Source: Imbroritus primus
GTDB taxonomy: Bacteria > Pseudomonadota > Gammaproteobacteria > Burkholderiales > Burkholderiaceae
DNA length: 64,000 nt
Direction: 5' to 3'
Assembly (NCBI GenBank): GCA_000272025.2
Contig: AKCV02000026.1
Location: forward strand, 1-64,000
The notes under the pieces were generated by a model. The model saw only the letters and a program-made list of their open reading frames with translations. It was not told the DNA's origin and ran no database searches. Positions 21,717 to 30,266 of this stretch are shown here, piece after piece. How positions within the stretch are numbered: position 1 is the stretch's first letter; every line of letters starts with the position of its first letter. A program made the position numbers and the translations under genes.

Positions 21717-22057
21717 CACAACATTTCCAGAAGAATCAGGACGCCCATGCCGATGGCGATGGTCAGGCCCACACTGCGCGACCATGCTGCCACGACCACG
21801 GCGACGATGGCGGCGAGCAGACGATGGTTGTCGAAGCCGAGGGCCAGGGCGCCATTGCGCAGCAGCAGGTCGGGCGTGATCAGCGCGGTGAGAATGGCGG
21901 CGGGCACGAACTGCAGGGCGTGGCGAAACCATGCGGGCAGGCGCAGCTTGCCTTCCAGCGCGATGAACGACAGGCGGGTCAGGGAGGTCGCAGCGCCGGC
22001 CATGGCGAACACGCCGAGCAGCGTCAACGTATCGCTCATGCTCATGGCCGGACTCAT
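21716..22057 (-). CDS. azlD: AzlD-family branched-chain amino acid transport component
   Basis: A 113-residue membrane protein with three or four hydrophobic helices (around LLGVFAMAGAATSLTRLSF, FVPAAILTALIT, LLAAIVAVVVAAW and VGLTIAIGMGVLILL). It matches the small AzlD partner of AzlC exporters. Translation is coupled to azlC (4-bp ATGA overlap) and to murU (TGATG). Family members export branched-chain or related amino acids; the substrate here is unknown. Confidence 0.85.
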   Translation of the reverse strand: MSPAMSMSDTLTLLGVFAMAGAATSLTRLSFIALEGKLRLPAWFRHALQFVPAAILTALITPDLLLRNGALALGFDNHRLLAAIVAVVVAAWSRSVGLTIAIGMGVLILLEML

Positions 22058-22773
22058 GCTTGCGGCTCCGCCGGCACGGCCGAGGGGCGCCGCAACAGGC
22101 TGCCGGCGGCGATGCCGAGGCAGGCGGCCAGCATCAGGCCGAGCTTGTACGGCATTGTGGCAAAGACCACCGCGGCCGTGCCGCTGACCAGTGCGGCAGC
22201 CAGATGAGCGCGCGTATGCAGGGCTGGCACGATGATGGCGATAAAGGTCAGTGGCAGAAAGAAGTCGAGCGGCCAATTCATCGGTACCTGTTTGCCGATG
22301 ATCACGCCGAGAATCGTCGACACTTGCCATCCGCACCACAGCGTCAGTCCCGCCCCGAGAAAGAACCAATGACGGGCCGGGCTGCGGTCTTCGAGGCGGC
22401 GCGCCATCGCGGCGAACGCCTCATCGGTGAGCAGGTAGGCCAGCAGCAGCTTCCAGCGGCGTGGCAGGTGCGCCAGCGCGGGGGCGATGGCGGCGGAATA
22501 CAGCGCATGGCGCAGATTGACCATAGCCACCGTCGCGGCCATCAGCAGGGCCGGCGTGCCGGCTGCCCACAGTTGCGTCAGGATCATCTGCGATGCGCCG
22601 CCGAAGACGATCACGCTCATCAGCGCGGCCAGCCAGCCGGGCATGCCGGCGTTGACGGCCAGCACGCCGAAGATCAGGCCGAACGGCAGCACGCCCAGCA
22701 TCATGGGCGTCAGGGCGCGAACACCGGCCCACCAGGCGGTCCATGCGGAATGCCGCTGGTCAGGCGCGTCCAT
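22054..22773 (-). CDS. azlC: AzlC-family amino acid exporter subunit
   Basis: A 239-residue integral membrane protein with several helices. It has the family regions MMLGVLPFGLIFGVLAV, FGGASQMILTQLWAAG and NLRHALYSAAIAP. AzlC with AzlD forms an amino acid exporter (branched-chain amino acids in Bacillus and E. coli YgaZH). It begins 2 bp after the amgK stop and overlaps azlD by 4 bp, placing the exporter inside the AmgK/MurU recycling operon. Whether it handles amino acids released from peptidoglycan is speculation. Confidence 0.9.
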   Translation of the reverse strand: MDAPDQRHSAWTAWWAGVRALTPMMLGVLPFGLIFGVLAVNAGMPGWLAALMSVIVFGGASQMILTQLWAAGTPALLMAATVAMVNLRHALYSAAIAPALAHLPRRWKLLLAYLLTDEAFAAMARRLEDRSPARHWFFLGAGLTLWCGWQVSTILGVIIGKQVPMNWPLDFFLPLTFIAIIVPALHTRAHLAAALVSGTAAVVFATMPYKLGLMLAACLGIAAGSLLRRPSAVPAEPQA

Positions 22774-22775
22774 GT

Positions 22776-23807
22776 TCAGAAGGTATAGCCGACGGCCTGT
22801 GCACGGCCTTCCAGGGCATCGAGCAGGCGTGCCAGGGCGCGCAGCTCGCTGTAGCGCTCCGCGACGGCGCGCGTGTACCGCATCACCAGCGGCATATCAT
22901 CGAGGTAGCCGTGCTTGCCATCGCGGTGCGACAGGCGCGCGAAGATGCCGAGCACCTTCAGGTGGCGCTGCAGGCCCATCCATTCGAAGTCACGGTAGAA
23001 ATCGCCGAAATCCGCGGTGAGCGGCAGGCCAGCCTTGCGCGCCTTTTCCCAGTAGCGCACCACCCAGTCGATCTGGCGTTCTTCATCCCAGCTGATATAG
23101 GCGTCACGCCACAGCGAGACGGCATCGTAGGTTACCGGGCCGATCACCGCATCCTGGAAATCGAGCACGCCGGGGTTGCCGGCCTCGGTGCGCATCAGGT
23201 TGCGCGAATGGTAGTCGCGGTGCACGTATACCTGCGGCTGCGCCAGGTTGTTGCGGATCAGCGCCTCGTTGATGCCGGCGAGCGTGGTCCGCTGGGTATC
23301 ATCGAGCGTCACGCCGAGATGCTTGCCCACGTACCACTCAGGAAACAGATCGAGCTCGCGCTGCAGCAGCGCGCGGTCGTAAGGCGGCAGGGTGCCTGCC
23401 CGCGTGGCTAGCTGGATGCGCACCAGCGCGTCGGTGGCATCGGCGTAGAGTGCATCGGCGCTGTCCGCATCGAGCACCGACAGGTAGGTGGTATTGCCGA
23501 GGTCGGCCAGCAGCAGGAAGCCCTGCGCCAGATCCTCGGCCAGCACCGTTGGCACGGTGGCGCCAGCCGCGCCGAACAGCCGGGCGACATGGATGAACGG
23601 CCGGCAATCTTCATGGCTCGGCGGCGCGTCCATGACGATCAGCGTGGGGTGGTCCGGATGCGTGCTGGTCACGCGGAAGTAGCGCCGGAAACTGGCATCG
23701 CTCGATGCCGGCGCAAGTGAAGAGAGATCCACCGGCCATTGCGGACCGAGGGACTGCAGCCAGGAACGCAGCTGGGCCAGGCGCGGATCGTGTAACTGTT
23801 CTTGCAT
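22776..23807 (-). CDS. amgK: Aminosugar anomeric kinase AmgK (phosphotransferase fold)
   Basis: A 343-residue member of the aminoglycoside phosphotransferase-like family. The kinase core has the catalytic loop VYVHRDYHSRNLM and the metal-binding PGVLDFQDAVIGPVTYD, as in AmgK and other APH-fold kinases. In Pseudomonas, AmgK phosphorylates N-acetylmuramate and N-acetylglucosamine at C1. The assignment rests on this architecture, on murU in the same operon, and on the divergent lptD, an arrangement also found in Pseudomonas. A TATTAT at 23835-23840 could be its -10. The start MQEQLHDPRL was taken at 23807. Confidence 0.87.
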   Translation of the reverse strand: MQEQLHDPRLAQLRSWLQSLGPQWPVDLSSLAPASSDASFRRYFRVTSTHPDHPTLIVMDAPPSHEDCRPFIHVARLFGAAGATVPTVLAEDLAQGFLLLADLGNTTYLSVLDADSADALYADATDALVRIQLATRAGTLPPYDRALLQRELDLFPEWYVGKHLGVTLDDTQRTTLAGINEALIRNNLAQPQVYVHRDYHSRNLMRTEAGNPGVLDFQDAVIGPVTYDAVSLWRDAYISWDEERQIDWVVRYWEKARKAGLPLTADFGDFYRDFEWMGLQRHLKVLGIFARLSHRDGKHGYLDDMPLVMRYTRAVAERYSELRALARLLDALEGRAQAVGYTF

Positions 23808-23983
23808 GCGGTGGGACTCGGGTTTGATGCCCGTATAATACCCGACCAATACCCTGGCTCAGCAGCCGGTCCGGCGCCCGTCCGCGGTAGCGTCCGGCAA
23901 GAAGCGGCGGGCGGGGCGGCGAGGGCGGTGGCGCAGTAATGCTGCCGTCCGCGGCGCGCTTTGGCATGTTGCCCGGCAGACAT

Positions 23984-24076
23984 GCGGGACCAGGCACAGC
24001 AAACTTGCGGCACCAGGCACAGCAAACTTGCGGCACCAGGCACAGCAAACTTGCGGCACCAGGATTAACCAGACTT
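23984..24076. repeat. 23-bp tandem repeat in the amgK/lptD divergent intergenic region
   Basis: Three adjacent 23-bp units (23984-24006, 24007-24029, 24030-24052) share the core ACCAGGCACAGCAAACTT. The first differs at one base. A fourth, decayed copy (24053-24076) keeps GCGGCACCAGG and the terminal ACTT. The array ends 5 bp before the lptD ATG, so it forms the 5' leader of lptD and leaves no recognisable ribosome binding site outside the repeats. Unit length is about two helical turns. Confidence 0.95.
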
Positions 24077-24081
24077 GATCG

Positions 24082-26505
24082 ATGACAGTACTCAACCGTA
24101 CCCGGAAACGACTGCCGCGCCATTCTGCCCGATTGTCCGGCACGTTCGGCAAGTCCGGCCACGTTCCGCTTGCGTTGCGGCTGCGCCCCCTCCTGTTGGC
24201 GATGGCCGGGCTGTCCATGCCGCTATTCGCTCAGACCGCGTCCACGCTGGCGCCTTTCCCGACGGAGCAGGACCAGCCCCGCAAGACGACGCCAGCCTTG
24301 CCCGCAGTCGACGCCGGTGGCCTCGTGCCGCGCCTGGCCGAGCCAAAAAGCTCGCGTAACGACGACAGCCAGCCAACCTTCGTTTCCGCGGACAAGATGA
24401 CCGGGATCGGCGAGCAGGAAATCCAGCTCGAAGGCCATGGCGAAGTGCGGCGCGGCGGATCCGTCGTCAAGGGCGACCGGCTGATCTACAACCAGGACCG
24501 CGATGAAGCGACGGCGCATGGCAATGTTCGGCTCTCGCGCGACGGTGCGCTCTTCGTCGGGCCGCAGGCGCGATATCGTGTCGATGCCAGCGAAGGCACG
24601 ATGCAGACGCCGAACTACTATTTCCAGCAGACCGGCGGCTCCGGCCGGGCCGACCGCATCGATTTCCTAGATGCCGACCATGCCAGCGTCCAGAACGCCA
24701 CCTACACCACCTGCACGCCCGACAATGCCGACTGGTATTTCCGTGCCAGCCGGCTCGATTTCGATACCGGCCGGCAGGTCGGTACGGGCTACAACGGTTC
24801 GCTGCATTTCTTCGGGGTACCGATCCTCGCGGCACCGGTATTCAGCTTCCCGCTGTCAGACGAGCGTCGCAGCGGCGTGCTCGCGCCAGTCTTCGGCTTC
24901 GGCTCGCGCAATGGCATCGACCTGACCGTTCCGTACTACTTCAACCTCGCACCGAACCGCGACCTGACGCTCTATCCGCGCCTGATGTCACGGCGCGGGG
25001 CACAGCTGGGTGCCGAATTCCGCTATCTCGGCAATGACTATTCCGGCCAGTGGCGCGGCGAGTTCCTGCCCAACGACCGTCAGCTGGACCGCGACCGCTG
25101 GTCGTACTCGATCCAGCACCAGCACAACCTGCTGCCGGGCATGCAGGCCTATGTGAACCTGAACCGCGTGTCCGATGCGCGCTATCCGGACGACATGGGA
25201 CGCACGCTGAGTATGGCGTCGCAGCGGCAGTACACGCAGGAAGGCGGGGTCCGCTACAACATCGGCGATGACTGGGCCGTTCTGGCTCGCGTCCAGAAAT
25301 TCCAGGTCCTGCCGCCCAGCCAGCCGTCGTATGAGCGCGAACCGCAGCTGAATGTCCGCTATACCAAGTACGACCTCGGCGGCTTCGATATTTCGGTGGA
25401 AAGCGATTACACCCGCTTCACCAAGCCGCTCGACCTGAACCTGCTGCGCAGCCCGGAAGGCGAGCGCATGTTCATCCAGCCGTCGATCAGCTATCCGATC
25501 GTGCGCGCCGGCTGGTTCGTCACGCCCAAGGCCACTTTCAATGCCGCGAGCTACCGGCTCGACCACATGCCGGTTGGCGCGCCACGCGACATCACGCGGA
25601 CCGTGCCGACCTTCAGCATTGACTCGGGCATGACCTTCGAGCGCGACGCACCGGTCGTGTCGCGGCTGTTCGGGCGGAATTTCATCCAGACCCTCGAGCC
25701 GCGCCTGTTCTACGTCTACACGCCGTTCCGCGAGCAATCCCAGATTCCGCTGTTCGATACGGCCGAGTCGGACTTCGGCATGGGGCAGATCTTCAGCGAG
25801 AACCCCTTCACCGGTTACGACCGCATCGCCGACAACAACAAGGTGACGGTTGGCGTGACCACCCGGCTGATCGAGGCCGAGACTGGCATCGAGCGGTTCC
25901 GCGGCACCATCGCCCAGCGCGTCGATCTGAACGGTCAGCGGGTGTCGATTGCCGGGACCGCCGTCCCATCTGACCAGAAGTATTCCGACCTGCTGCTCGG
26001 CGCCACGGTTCAGTTGTTCCGCAACTACTATTTCGATACCGGCATCCAGTACAACCGCGAGATCGAGCGGGTGATCCGCTCCAATATCGCGCTGGCATGG
26101 AAACCGGGTCCGCGCCAGGTGGTGAACGTCGGTTACCGCTATCGCCGTGGCACGACCGTCCTCGACAACAACGCGCTCGAGCAGTTCGAGCTGTCCGGAC
26201 AATGGCCGATCACGCAGCGCCTGTATGGCATCGGTCGTGTCAACTACGACATGAACCAGCGCACCATGACCGATACGCTGGCCGGATTCGAGTACGATGC
26301 GGATTGCTGGGTCGGCCGCGTGGCCTATCAGCGCTACCGCAACACGGCCGGCAGCTCGACCTCGCAGATCTTCGCGCAGATCGAATTCAAGGGATTCTCC
26401 AAGATCGGCAATAATCCGATCGACGTGATCAAGCTGAACGTGCCCGGCTATCAGCCGGTGCCCGCCAGGCAGGTCACACCTTCCATCCTGGACCAATACG
26501 AGTAA
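24082..26505 (+). CDS. lptD: LPS-assembly outer-membrane protein LptD
   Basis: Beta-barrel protein that, with LptE, inserts lipopolysaccharide into the outer leaflet; 807 residues. An unusually long, basic N-terminus precedes a hydrophobic signal segment ending near residue 50 (PLFAQ). The periplasmic OstA/jellyroll domain spans about 95-230 (EGHGEVRRGGSVVKGDRLIY), then a C-terminal barrel. Only two cysteines are visible in the mature chain, C211 and C742, against four in E. coli LptD. A single inter-domain disulfide is therefore the likely arrangement. It is the first gene of lptD-surA-pdxA-rsmA, the E. coli order. Confidence 0.97.
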   Translation: MTVLNRTRKRLPRHSARLSGTFGKSGHVPLALRLRPLLLAMAGLSMPLFAQTASTLAPFPTEQDQPRKTTPALPAVDAGGLVPRLAEPKSSRNDDSQPTFVSADKMTGIGEQEIQLEGHGEVRRGGSVVKGDRLIYNQDRDEATAHGNVRLSRDGALFVGPQARYRVDASEGTMQTPNYYFQQTGGSGRADRIDFLDADHASVQNATYTTCTPDNADWYFRASRLDFDTGRQVGTGYNGSLHFFGVPILAAPVFSFPLSDERRSGVLAPVFGFGSRNGIDLTVPYYFNLAPNRDLTLYPRLMSRRGAQLGAEFRYLGNDYSGQWRGEFLPNDRQLDRDRWSYSIQHQHNLLPGMQAYVNLNRVSDARYPDDMGRTLSMASQRQYTQEGGVRYNIGDDWAVLARVQKFQVLPPSQPSYEREPQLNVRYTKYDLGGFDISVESDYTRFTKPLDLNLLRSPEGERMFIQPSISYPIVRAGWFVTPKATFNAASYRLDHMPVGAPRDITRTVPTFSIDSGMTFERDAPVVSRLFGRNFIQTLEPRLFYVYTPFREQSQIPLFDTAESDFGMGQIFSENPFTGYDRIADNNKVTVGVTTRLIEAETGIERFRGTIAQRVDLNGQRVSIAGTAVPSDQKYSDLLLGATVQLFRNYYFDTGIQYNREIERVIRSNIALAWKPGPRQVVNVGYRYRRGTTVLDNNALEQFELSGQWPITQRLYGIGRVNYDMNQRTMTDTLAGFEYDADCWVGRVAYQRYRNTAGSSTSQIFAQIEFKGFSKIGNNPIDVIKLNVPGYQPVPARQVTPSILDQYE

Positions 26506-26638
26506 GAGACGGTTTCGCGATGATGCTGGCATATTTACATGATCCTGCTGTCCCGCCCGTATGCTCGATGGCCCGGTGTGCAGCCAGAACCGCTATGCTC
26601 CGTCTTTGAACCGACTTCAAGTAACCGCTACGCAACGG

Positions 26639-28123
26639 ATGTCTATGAAATCACAATCGACCGCGCTCTCGACCCTGATCAGTCTGCTGTGTGCCTGTGG
26701 CCTGGTGACCGGCGCCGTTGCCGCCGAGCGCAAGCCAGCCGCGCGTTCCGGGACCAAGGCGCCGGCTGCGGCGCCATCCGGTGCGGCGGCCGCCCCGGGC
26801 AGCCTATTTGGTGGCGCCAGCGCGCCGCGGCCCGGCTTCCTCAGCCAGGTGCCGCCACCAGCTACACCCGGAAGCGAACGCTCGCAACTGGTCGATGAAG
26901 TTGCTGCGGTGGTCAATACCAGCGTGGTCACCCGCAAGGAAATGTTCGACCGCGCCGCGCTCATCGAACAGCAGATGCGTTCCAGCGGCCGACCGGTGCC
27001 GGCGCGTCCCGACCTGCTCGGCAATGCGCTCGAGAGCCTCATCCTGGAGCGCGTGCAGCAGCAGGCCGCACAGGAAGGTGGCATCCGCGTAAACGACCAG
27101 GAACTCGACCGCACCATTGCGCAGATCGCCCAGCAGAATTCGGTAAGTGTCGACGAGATGCGCCGCCAGATCGAAGCCTCGGGCATGCCATTTGACAAGT
27201 ACCGCGAGGAACTGCGCCGCGAGATCCAGGTCAGCCGCTTCCGCGACCGTGAGATTGAAGGGCAAGTGCAGGTCTACGACGGTGAGATCGATAACTTCCT
27301 GGCGGAACGCCGCGGCTCGCAGGCAACGGGTCCCGAGGAATACAACGTGGCGCATCTGCTCGTGCGCTTGCCCGAGAACGCATCGGAGTCGCAGAAGGCT
27401 GAAGCCCGCGCCAAGGCCGAGGGCCTTCTGCGGCAGGCCAAGGCTGGTACCGACTTTGCCCAACTGGCTGCGCAGTCCGATGCGCCCGAGGCGGCACAGG
27501 GCGGGGCGCTCGGCTTCCGGCAGATCGGCCGACTACCGGCGGTCTTTGCCAACGCGGTGCTCGATCTGACGCCGGGCCAGGTAAGCGACAAGATTCTCGA
27601 AACCTCGGCTGGCTTCCATATCGTCAAGCTGGTCGCCAAGCGGGCCGGCTCGAGCGATCTGGCCGGCATCAAGGTGCCACAGACGCATGCCCGCCACATC
27701 CTCATCCGCACTGGTCCCAACATGCCGGAAGCCGAGGCACGCCGCCAGTTGAGCACGATGCGCGACCGCATCACCATCGGCGGCGGGGATTTTGCCGCTG
27801 CTGCCCGCCAGTTCTCGCAGGATGGCTCCGCCCAGGCCGGGGGCGATCTCGGCTGGGTCTCGCCGGGCGAGCTGGTGCCCGCCTTCGAGCAGGCCATGGA
27901 CAAGCTGCGTCCGGGTGAGGTCTCCGAACCGGTGGTCACGCAGTTCGGCGTGCACCTGATCCAGGTGCTGGAACGCCGCGAAGGCGAACTGTCGCCCGAG
28001 AAGCAGCGCGACTTTGCCCGCGCCACGATCCGCAGCAACAAGCTACGCACCGCGCAGGAAGACTGGCTGCGCCAGCTGCGCAGCAACGCCTACGTGGAGT
28101 ACCGGGTCAACCGGCAGCAGTAA
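26639..28123 (+). CDS. surA: Periplasmic chaperone and peptidyl-prolyl isomerase SurA
   Basis: Escorts outer-membrane proteins such as LptD to the BAM complex; 494 residues. A signal peptide (hydrophobic [19 protein letters not shown]) is followed by an Ala/Pro-rich linker. The SurA N-domain starts near [18 protein letters not shown]. Two parvulin domains follow, beginning near [13 protein letters not shown] and [13 protein letters not shown]-like ([12 protein letters not shown]). Start codons at 26639 and 26645 are both possible. It lies between lptD and pdxA, as expected. Confidence 0.95.
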   Translation: MSMKSQSTALSTLISLLCACGLVTGAVAAERKPAARSGTKAPAAAPSGAAAAPGSLFGGASAPRPGFLSQVPPPATPGSERSQLVDEVAAVVNTSVVTRKEMFDRAALIEQQMRSSGRPVPARPDLLGNALESLILERVQQQAAQEGGIRVNDQELDRTIAQIAQQNSVSVDEMRRQIEASGMPFDKYREELRREIQVSRFRDREIEGQVQVYDGEIDNFLAERRGSQATGPEEYNVAHLLVRLPENASESQKAEARAKAEGLLRQAKAGTDFAQLAAQSDAPEAAQGGALGFRQIGRLPAVFANAVLDLTPGQVSDKILETSAGFHIVKLVAKRAGSSDLAGIKVPQTHARHILIRTGPNMPEAEARRQLSTMRDRITIGGGDFAAAARQFSQDGSAQAGGDLGWVSPGELVPAFEQAMDKLRPGEVSEPVVTQFGVHLIQVLERREGELSPEKQRDFARATIRSNKLRTAQEDWLRQLRSNAYVEYRVNRQQ

Positions 28124-28125
28124 TC

Positions 28126-29166
28126 ATGGCTGCCACCGCCGCGTCGCTGCGCCTGGCTATTACCACTGGCGAACCCGCCGGGATTGGGCCCGACATCACC
28201 CTGCAGGCGCTGCTGGCGGAAATGGAGGCGCCAGGGTCCGCTCACCACGCCTGTACGTATACCGTCATTGGCGACCGCACCTTGCTGGCGGAACGCGCCG
28301 CCCTGCTCGGCATCGCGCCCGCATGGCAACGTGCGCTCGACAGCGGACGTGTCGCCATCGCCCATGTACCGCTGGGCGTCCCTTGCATTCCGGGCCAGCT
28401 CGATACGCAGAATGGCGCCTATGTGCTGGCAGTACTCGACGAAGCCATCGACGGCTGCCAGCATGGCCGCTACCACGGCATGGTCACCGCACCGCTGCAA
28501 AAGAGCGTGATCGCCGATACCGGCATTGCCTTTACCGGCCACACCGAATACCTGGCCGAGCGCACCGGCACGCCACACGTGGTGATGATGCTGGCCGGCC
28601 CGCAGCCCGCCCATGCCAACGCCATGCTGCGCGTGGCGCTGGCCACCACGCACCTGCCGCTGCGCGCGGTGGCCGATGCCATCACCACGCCGCTGCTGGT
28701 GGATGCGCTGCATATCATCGCCCACGATCTGCGCCGCCGTTTCGGGCTTCCGAAGCCTCGCATCCTGGTGACCGGCCTTAACCCGCATGCGGGCGAGCAG
28801 GGACACCTGGGCCGCGAGGAAATCGACGTCATCATCCCGGCACTGCAGCAGGCGGCCGCCGACGGCCTCGACGTGCGCGGTCCGTATCCGGCCGATACGC
28901 TGTTCCAGCCACGCTACCTGCAGGATGCCGACTGCGTGCTGGCGATGTACCACGACCAGGGCCTCGCACCGCTCAAGTACGGTACCTTTGGCCATGGCAT
29001 CAACGTGACGCTCGGCTTGCCACTGATTCGTACCTCGGTCGATCACGGCACGGCGCTTGACCTCGCCGGCACAGGGCGCGCCGAATACGGCAGCATGCGC
29101 GCCGCCTTGCAGGCGGCCGTCGACATGGCGCGCTGCGAACTGAGCGCACGTGACGCTACGGCGTGA
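28126..29166 (+). CDS. pdxA: 4-hydroxythreonine-4-phosphate dehydrogenase
   Basis: Pyridoxal phosphate biosynthesis: NAD-dependent oxidation of 4-phosphohydroxy-L-threonine; 346 residues. Motifs are [28 protein letters not shown], the metal-binding [10 protein letters not shown], and [18 protein letters not shown] with further metal-ligand histidine. It starts 2 bp after the surA stop, so the genes are surely cotranscribed. It belongs to the conserved lptD-surA-pdxA-rsmA cluster. Confidence 0.97.
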   Translation: MAATAASLRLAITTGEPAGIGPDITLQALLAEMEAPGSAHHACTYTVIGDRTLLAERAALLGIAPAWQRALDSGRVAIAHVPLGVPCIPGQLDTQNGAYVLAVLDEAIDGCQHGRYHGMVTAPLQKSVIADTGIAFTGHTEYLAERTGTPHVVMMLAGPQPAHANAMLRVALATTHLPLRAVADAITTPLLVDALHIIAHDLRRRFGLPKPRILVTGLNPHAGEQGHLGREEIDVIIPALQQAAADGLDVRGPYPADTLFQPRYLQDADCVLAMYHDQGLAPLKYGTFGHGINVTLGLPLIRTSVDHGTALDLAGTGRAEYGSMRAALQAAVDMARCELSARDATA

Positions 29167-29364
29167 GTGAAGTGAAGGGGCCAGTGGTGCAGGGGGGCTC
29201 CCCGGGCGGTTCCACGGACGGTGCGCCAGCTGCCGGGAGTATCATGCGGTAGGCGGGAAGCAGGCGTTGCTACGGCCTGTGTCGCCATTCCATTTTTTTT
29301 ATCCGGTGCTAGCCTGCCACATGGGCTAACACGGTTTTGCGGTTTTTCTGCAGCTTTATCTTTC

Positions 29365-30186
29365 ATGCGCGCATCGACACATCAGGGGCACATCGCCCGC
29401 AAGCGCTTCGGCCAGAATTTTCTGGTGGACGAAGGCATCATCACGTCCATCGTCAATCTCATCGATCCGCAGCGCGACGATGTGCTTGTCGAGATCGGTC
29501 CCGGCCTCGGCGCCCTCACGGTGCCGCTGCTCGAGCGCATTCCCGCGATGCATGTGGTCGAACTTGACCGCGACCTGGTGGCGCGACTGCAGTCACGCCA
29601 TGGCGAGCGCCTGCAGATTCATGCCGGCGATGCTCTCGATTTCGATTTCGGTACGCTCAAGCAAGCAGGGCGACCACTGCGCATCGTCGGCAACCTGCCC
29701 TACAACATCTCCAGTCCGTTGTTATTCCATCTCACGGCATTTGCGGACGTGGTGCATGACCAGCATTTCATGCTGCAGAAGGAAGTCGTCGAACGCATGG
29801 TGGCTGAACCTGGCTCCAAGGCCTTCGGCCGGTTGTCGGTGATGCTGCAGGTGCGCTATTACATGGAGATGGTGCTCGACGTGCCGCCAGGCTCGTTTAA
29901 TCCACCGCCCAAGGTAGATTCAGCCGTGGTGCGCATGATTCCCTGGCCGACCACGCCGACCGCCGCCGGCCGTGGCTCGCCGTACCCGGCGTGCGACATG
30001 GCAGTGCTCGGCGAGATCGTGCACGCGGCCTTCTCGCAGCGGCGCAAGGTGTTACGCAATACGCTCTCCGCGTATCGCGAGCGCCTCGACTTCGACGCAC
30101 TCGGCTTTGACCTCGGCCGCCGTGCGGAGGAAGTGCCGGTGGCGGAATATGTTGCCCTGGCAGGGGCACTCGATGGTACAGCCTGA
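29365..30186 (+). CDS. rsmA: 16S rRNA dimethyladenosine transferase RsmA (KsgA)
   Basis: Dimethylates two adjacent adenines near the 3' end of 16S rRNA (A1518 and A1519); 273 residues. Motifs are [15 protein letters not shown] motif [12 protein letters not shown] and catalytic [13 protein letters not shown]. The start at 29365 ([19 protein letters not shown]) is the family start; the open frame extends about 140 bp upstream but lacks similarity. A 198-bp gap separates it from pdxA, so it may have its own promoter. Confidence 0.96.
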   Translation: MRASTHQGHIARKRFGQNFLVDEGIITSIVNLIDPQRDDVLVEIGPGLGALTVPLLERIPAMHVVELDRDLVARLQSRHGERLQIHAGDALDFDFGTLKQAGRPLRIVGNLPYNISSPLLFHLTAFADVVHDQHFMLQKEVVERMVAEPGSKAFGRLSVMLQVRYYMEMVLDVPPGSFNPPPKVDSAVVRMIPWPTTPTAAGRGSPYPACDMAVLGEIVHAAFSQRRKVLRNTLSAYRERLDFDALGFDLGRRAEEVPVAEYVALAGALDGTA

Positions 30187-30215
30187 GCTGATACGCGAAC
30201 GGGTGCCTGGGTTCT

Positions 30216-30252
30216 CTCACTGTGGATTGTGTGGCACCTCTGCCGCAGTGAG
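30216..30252. terminator. Hairpin between the convergent rsmA and F-box-like gene
   Basis: A 10-bp inverted repeat with one mismatch (CTCACTGTGG at 30216-30225, CCGCAGTGAG at 30243-30252) lies in the 80-bp gap between convergent genes. No T-run follows on either strand, so terminator function is uncertain. Confidence 0.35.
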
Positions 30253-30266
30253 CGGCGCATATCGCA

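Noticed and set aside
24988-26532. 514-residue open frame antisense to lptD
   Set aside because: Low-complexity His/Val/Arg translation typical of antisense GC-rich frames.
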